Shown piece by piece: positions 61,573-64,000 of a DNA stretch of 64,000 nt (the stretch's first letter is position 1; the number at the start of each line of letters is the position of its first letter). Where the stretch lies: the NCBI RefSeq assembly GCF_004340875.1, contig NZ_SLXQ01000011.1, positions 1-64,000 on the forward strand. Direction: 5' to 3'. Origin of the DNA: Tamaricihabitans halophyticus. GTDB lineage: Bacteria; Actinomycetota; Actinomycetes; Mycobacteriales; Pseudonocardiaceae. The position numbers and the translations under genes were made by a program. The notes below the pieces were generated by a model. The model was not told where the DNA came from and searched no databases. It saw only the letters and a program-made list of their open reading frames with translations.

Positions 61573-62787
61573 CTACCACACCTGGTCGAGTACCCGCAGA
61601 ATGTTTCCGCCGAGCACCTTGCTGATCTCGTCGTCCGAGTAGTCGTGTTTGACGAGCCAGCCGGTGATGTGGTGGAACTCCTCAGCCGGGTTCTCGATCC
61701 CGTCCACAAAGTCGACCTTGCTGAACTCCGGCCCGTCGTGTGCCGCGGAGATCGACAGGTGCTTGGCGAAGGTGTCGTGCAGGCCCACGTGATCGCCGAA
61801 CAGGGTGTCCGGACCGAACGCGACGTGATCGATACCGACCAGGTCAACGCAATAGGTGAAGTGCTCCATGAACGCGTCCAGATTGTGCGCTGGATGGTTG
61901 GGGCTCATCGTGGTGTGCGGAGCCGCCTCGATACCAATCACCCCACCCCGCTCGGCGCAGGCCACGATCACATCGTCGGGCTTCATTCGCTTGGTCGGCC
62001 ACACCGAACGGGCGCCCGCATGCGTGATGAAGATCGGCTGATCCGAGGCCTTGATGGTGTCCATGCTGGTGCGGTCGCCAGAATGCGAGACATCGATCGC
62101 GATGCCCAGCTTGTTCATCCGCTTCACGGCCTTCTCGCCGAAGTAGGTCAGCCCACCGTCGTGCCGCTCGCGCAGGCCGGTACCGAGCGTGTTCGACTCG
62201 CTGTAGGCGATGCCTGACTGCCGCACGCCGAACCCATACAACACGTCGATCCGGTCCACTTCGTTCTGGATCGGCGTCGCCGCTTCCAGCGCGGGAACCA
62301 GTGCGATCTGGCCGTTGGCGCGGGCCGTGGCGATATCCGCGACACGCTCGGCCCTGATCACGAAGTCCTGCTTGGCGATATCCGAGTACCGCATGCCAAG
62401 GTCAACGAGAACGTCTTCCCATTTCCAGCCCATCTGCGAGGTAATGCAGCAGGTGCCGTCCATGAAGTTCTCGAATATCGCGTCGATACCGGAAATGGAC
62501 AGGCCCTCGTAGCCGGTGTGATTGCGCCCTGTCCGGTTGTAGGCGAAGGTCTCCTCGATGTTTTCCGGAAACACCGCGGTGTGGTCGTGCAGCGAGATGA
62601 CCGTGTTGTCGGCCATCAACTTGTCCACACGGGAGCGCTGCGCGTCGGTGAGCTCCGGACCTCTCGAGTTGACTCGGCCGATTTCCTTCGCGAGGGTGAA
62701 CTCGATGTAGTCCTCGCCCGGCTGCAACGCGTCGAACGACCGGTATCCCTGATAGCGGACCGGATCCGCGCCCGATTTCTGGACCAT
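61573..62787 (-). CDS. Membrane-dipeptidase-family (M19) metallopeptidase
   Basis: A 404-residue M19 enzyme. Metal-binding motifs are visible: HDH near residue 67-69 where the classical family has HxD, then Glu in VPALEAATP, DVSHSGDRTS and ITHAGARS. It would cleave dipeptides, or D-amino acid-containing dipeptides. There is no signal peptide. It follows the symporter gene by 32 bases, suggesting uptake and hydrolysis of the same compound. Confidence 0.88.
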   Translation of the reverse strand: MVQKSGADPVRYQGYRSFDALQPGEDYIEFTLAKEIGRVNSRGPELTDAQRSRVDKLMADNTVISLHDHTAVFPENIEETFAYNRTGRNHTGYEGLSISGIDAIFENFMDGTCCITSQMGWKWEDVLVDLGMRYSDIAKQDFVIRAERVADIATARANGQIALVPALEAATPIQNEVDRIDVLYGFGVRQSGIAYSESNTLGTGLRERHDGGLTYFGEKAVKRMNKLGIAIDVSHSGDRTSMDTIKASDQPIFITHAGARSVWPTKRMKPDDVIVACAERGGVIGIEAAPHTTMSPNHPAHNLDAFMEHFTYCVDLVGIDHVAFGPDTLFGDHVGLHDTFAKHLSISAAHDGPEFSKVDFVDGIENPAEEFHHITGWLVKHDYSDDEISKVLGGNILRVLDQVW

Positions 62788-62819
62788 TACTGCGAAACTC
62801 CTCTCGTTGACTGCCCGGG

Positions 62820-64000
62820 TTAGCGGCCGGCGACCGCGCTTGCGGGTGTTCGGGTTGTGCGGTCAGGACCAAAGAAGACCTCGAGCTCAGCCGGCGGTAC
62901 CGGTCGGCTGAGCAGTGAGCCAGCAATCATGCCGGTGAAGCTGGCCAGGATTCCGGGAACGACCGGTTCCACCGCTGGGCTACCCAACAGGTACCACAGC
63001 AGACAGACAGCGAAGCCGGCGAGCATGGAACACATCGCACCAACCTTGGTCGCCCGCTTCCAGTACAGGCCAAGCAGTACCGCCGCGGTGATCGTGCTGG
63101 CCAGCAGTGCGGCATAGCTCAGCACCACGAACTGCACGATGTCCAGCTCCTGCAGGGTGAGCAGCAGCGGTAGCACGCCGATCACCACCGTGGCGATCCG
63201 GTTGATCCTAGTCCTGGTGCGCTCCGGGGTGTTCGGGCGCAGCAGCGCCGTGTAAATATCGTGCGAGATCGCGGGACCAGCGACAAGCAGCACCGAGTCC
63301 ACTGTACTCAGTACGGCCATGATCACGGCGGTAAGCAGTAATGCGCCTAGGAAAGGCGGCAACACTTCGGATGCGAGAATCGTCGACGCGGCATCCGAAA
63401 TGGACAGATTCGGATAGAGGAAACGCATCACCATACCCGCGATAGCAATACAGATTCCGGTCAGCAACACGAACAGCAGAGCCACCCCAGAAGCCCGGCG
63501 GCAGGTCTGGTCGTCGGGCATCGAGTAGTACCTGATCAACAGGTACGGTGCGCACAGTGCCGCGAACCCGAAGCCGAGCCAGAATCCGGCGATCTCGGCA
63601 CCGCCGAAACCCCAGCCGATGAAGTCGACGGAGACCTCGGGCAACGACTGGGTGAGCGTGGACATCCCACCGGCATGGCTGATCAGCAATGGCAGGCCAA
63701 CGGCGACTCCCACCGCCATGGTGATCTGCTGGAGAAAGTCGGTTCGCACCACGGCGGACATTCCACCGATCACCGTGTAGCCGACGATCACGACCATCAG
63801 GATCGCCGCGCCCCACACGAACGGGATACCGAAGACCGTCTCCAGAATGATGCCACCGGCCTGGTACTGCGCCGAGATGAATACCAGATACGACAGCACA
63901 AGCAGCACGGATACCACGGCGCGGGGAACCTTGCCACCGAACCGGTCGGCGATGAAATCCGGGAAGGTCAGGGCGTTGCGCTCATGCGCGTACCGCCGCA
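62820..64000 (-). CDS. Sodium:solute symporter (SSS family), 5' end outside the window
   Basis: The frame is open to the window edge, so the N-terminus is missing. Visible are about ten helices. Segments ALTFPDFIADRFGG, GYTVIGGMSAVVRTDFLQ, and VLSTVDSVLLVAGPAISHDI match SSS (PutP-like) transporters. It ends with a short hydrophilic tail. It probably imports a peptide or amino acid for the dipeptidase encoded next. Confidence 0.92.
   Translation of the reverse strand, partial: RRYAHERNALTFPDFIADRFGGKVPRAVVSVLLVLSYLVFISAQYQAGGIILETVFGIPFVWGAAILMVVIVGYTVIGGMSAVVRTDFLQQITMAVGVAVGLPLLISHAGGMSTLTQSLPEVSVDFIGWGFGGAEIAGFWLGFGFAALCAPYLLIRYYSMPDDQTCRRASGVALLFVLLTGICIAIAGMVMRFLYPNLSISDAASTILASEVLPPFLGALLLTAVIMAVLSTVDSVLLVAGPAISHDIYTALLRPNTPERTRTRINRIATVVIGVLPLLLTLQELDIVQFVVLSYAALLASTITAAVLLGLYWKRATKVGAMCSMLAGFAVCLLWYLLGSPAVEPVVPGILASFTGMIAGSLLSRPVPPAELEVFFGPDRTTRTPASAVAGR

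Noticed and set aside
1-64000. CRISPR array or Cas genes
   Set aside because: No regularly spaced repeats and no Cas-like protein anywhere in the window.

Overview
The window is high-GC DNA from an actinomycete, most likely a member of the Pseudonocardiaceae or a close relative. The evidence is the mycobacteria-like neighbourhood of polA, rpsA and a PdtaR-type ANTAR regulator, many GTG starts, leaderless-looking promoters, and 1- to 4-base stop/start overlaps within operons. No plasmid, phage or CRISPR structure dominates. Most of the window is chromosomal housekeeping followed by a long catabolic region.

Layout. 1-3.8 kb: rpsA, divergent from a methyltransferase-acetyltransferase pair. 3.9-7.1 kb: a degenerate ABC-ATPase, a YhgE/Pip membrane protein and a TetR regulator behind a palindromic operator. 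7.1-11.7 kb: bluB coupled to polA, then a thioesterase. 11.9-17.2 kb: a complete branched-chain amino acid type ABC transporter whose LivH carries an extra extracytoplasmic domain. 17.4-19.9 kb: pdtaR, a tRNA with anticodon CAA, and a small AT-richer relic of an integrated element, with the tail of a tyrosine integrase next to the tRNA. 19.9-25.8 kb: a PucR-type regulator, a DadA-like oxidase, a DUF1028 protein, an amidase and a small kinase. 25.8-29.8 kb: a LysR remnant, a DoxX-like protein, a PLP enzyme coupled to an SDR, and a second PucR-type regulator.

The most notable region is 29.85-40.44 kb on the minus strand. It is an apparently single operon of eleven tightly packed genes: an ABC importer of the sulfonate/nitrate class, three CaiB-type CoA-transferases, two crotonases, a sulfite-oxidase-fold molybdoenzyme, a three-histidine thiol dioxygenase and an enolase-superfamily enzyme. 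An IclR regulator lies just upstream. I read it as a pathway that imports an organosulfur acid, activates it with CoA, releases or oxidises the sulfur, and disposes of sulfite. The substrate is unknown. From 41.5 to 52.4 kb follows a second catabolic block: polyol permease, acyl-CoA ligase, two-subunit CoA-transferase, aldehyde dehydrogenase, class II aldolase and SorC regulator, divergent from an FGGY kinase and a 2-hydroxyacid dehydrogenase.

The right end holds an MFS exporter and a four-gene unit (RHH regulator, DUF4097 protein, DrrAB-like ABC exporter) whose promoter is overlaid by a phased repeat array. It continues with a secreted X-Pro dipeptidyl-peptidase-like hydrolase, a second MFS exporter with a divergent HxlR regulator, an M19 dipeptidase, and a sodium:solute symporter cut by the window edge.
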